From an uncultured Ignavibacteria bacterium (GTDB taxonomy: Bacteria > Bacteroidota > Ignavibacteria > Ignavibacteriales > Ignavibacteriaceae), in NCBI GenBank assembly GCA_937996765.1, contig CALKUG010000026.1:1-7170 (forward strand): DNA of 7,170 nucleotides, given 5' to 3'. The notes under the pieces were generated by a model. The model saw only the letters and a list, made by a program, of their open reading frames with translations, did no database searches and was not told the DNA's origin. Below are positions 6,860 through 7,170 of the stretch, one piece after another (positions within the stretch are counted from its first letter, which is position 1; each line of letters begins with the position of its first letter). The position numbers and the translations under genes are program-made.

Positions 6860-6872
6860 TCTCATTATGAGA
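6860..6872. promoter_or_regulatory. 13-bp palindrome upstream of the first sigma-54 promoter, possible activator site
   Basis: TCTCAT-T-ATGAGA is a perfect inverted repeat two bases beyond the stop codon of the GH9 gene. Its centre is about 105 bp before the predicted sigma-54 start, a usual distance for an enhancer-binding activator. It has the same 6-1-6 geometry as the palindrome at 2430-2442 but a different sequence, so one protein need not bind both. The rest of this gap (6788-6859) is AT-rich, with T-runs on the minus strand and no convincing hairpin terminator. Confidence 0.3.
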
Positions 6873-6874
6873 CA

Positions 6875-7170
6875 CTAAAACATTTTTTTCATATGTGTGA
6901 ACACAAAAATTGCCGTAGCATTTGTCATTGTTGTGGGCTCATTCGTAATGTAATCATTTCTATCATCATAATACCTAACGTCAACGCTGTTAAATTGGTC
7001 GTAAGAGGTATTTTCTCTTTGAATAGTGTAATTTTTTAAAACTTCTTGCGGTGCAGGACCCGCTGCTACTCCCCCGGGGAAATAACCTCCGTTAAAATGG
7101 GCTATTTGCGAATGAAAATAACGAGTAAAGCGAGAGCCAATATTGTATATAAATGAGACTCCCCAAGGAT
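6875..7170 (-). CDS. Glycoside hydrolase family 9 protein, C-terminal 97 residues (5' end outside window)
   Basis: This reading frame enters from the right edge and ends at TAG. The fragment begins PWGVSFIYNIGSRF, matching the GH9 pattern in which a Pro-x-Gly-x-Ser-aromatic run leads to a conserved glycine motif. It continues with FPGGVAAGPAP (30-40), like the GH9 PGGLVGGPN loop, and then DDRNDYITNEPTTMTNATA (68-86), which matches the C-terminal signature D-x-x-x-D-Y-x-x-NE-x-x-x-x-NA. E77 of the fragment (codon 6938-6940) is at the place of the catalytic acid. The usual HHR element is altered to FHSQ near 18-21, so the Arg is missing. The Asp pair that acts as base lies near the N-terminus and is not in view. 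GH9 enzymes cut beta-1,4-glucans, and some members are glucosaminidases. Beside an exopolysaccharide synthase it may trim or release the polymer. No carbohydrate-binding or sorting domain follows the catalytic end; the protein stops after THMKKMF. Confidence 0.75.
   Translation of the reverse strand, partial: PWGVSFIYNIGSRFTRYFHSQIAHFNGGYFPGGVAAGPAPQEVLKNYTIQRENTSYDQFNSVDVRYYDDRNDYITNEPTTMTNATAIFVFTHMKKMF

Noticed and set aside
6860..6872. TCTCAT palindrome as a terminator for the GH9 gene
   Set aside because: The hairpin would have a five- or six-pair AT-rich stem with almost no loop and no uninterrupted T-run after it, so termination is doubtful.
1..7170. tRNA or rRNA genes, CRISPR arrays, insertion sequences
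   Set aside because: No cloverleaf, no regularly spaced repeats and no transposase or terminal inverted repeats were seen; nearly all DNA is taken up by the six genes.

Overview
The window carries six genes, all on the minus strand and so read from right to left. Two are cut by the window edges. The DNA is AT-leaning with recognisable Shine-Dalgarno sites, and the protein style (TPR plus outer-membrane barrel, GH9 glycosidase, a RecA-like ATPase with a serine- and lysine-rich linker) suggests a Gram-negative bacterium of the Bacteroidota/Chlorobiota/Ignavibacteria group. That placement is an inference from gene style; there is no rRNA or other marker here.

Layout in reading order. (1) 7170-6875: the last 97 residues of a glycoside hydrolase of apparent family 9. 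(2) A 153-bp gap with a textbook sigma-54 -24/-12 promoter. (3) 6721-5393: a RecA/KaiC-like P-loop protein joined by a low-complexity linker to what looks like a degenerate GGDEF domain, an arrangement recalling the cellulose regulator BcsE. (4) 5374-2513: a 953-residue secreted TPR protein ending in a predicted outer-membrane beta-barrel, the PgaA/BcsC-type exporter design. (5) A 186-bp gap with a hairpin terminator, then a second near-identical sigma-54 promoter. (6) 2326-929: a processive family 2 glycosyltransferase with membrane segments (PgaC/IcaA type, no PilZ domain). (7) 904-452: a 150-residue single-span membrane protein with a Pro/Ala/Gln-rich tail. (8) 461-1: the start of a membrane-anchored protein with a class I glutamine-amidotransferase-like domain, overlapping the previous gene by 10 bp.

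Together these look like a synthase-dependent exopolysaccharide system. The glycosyltransferase would polymerise and push a beta-linked glycan across the inner membrane. The TPR protein would guide it through the periplasm and out through its barrel. The GATase-like protein and the GH9 enzyme would modify or trim it. The RecA/GGDEF-like protein would sit in the cytoplasm as a regulator or assembly factor. The mix does not match one named system: the exporter and synthase resemble pga, the regulator resembles bcsE, and the hydrolase family is one typical of beta-1,4-glucans but which also includes glucosaminidases. The polymer therefore cannot be named from the sequence.

The most striking non-coding signal is the pair of sigma-54 promoters. 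They share 14 of 16 core bases and divide the locus into two transcription units (regulator-exporter and synthase-small protein-GATase) that are probably switched on together by an enhancer-binding activator encoded elsewhere. Each is preceded, roughly 90-105 bp before the predicted start of transcription, by a perfect 13-bp palindrome that could be an activator site.
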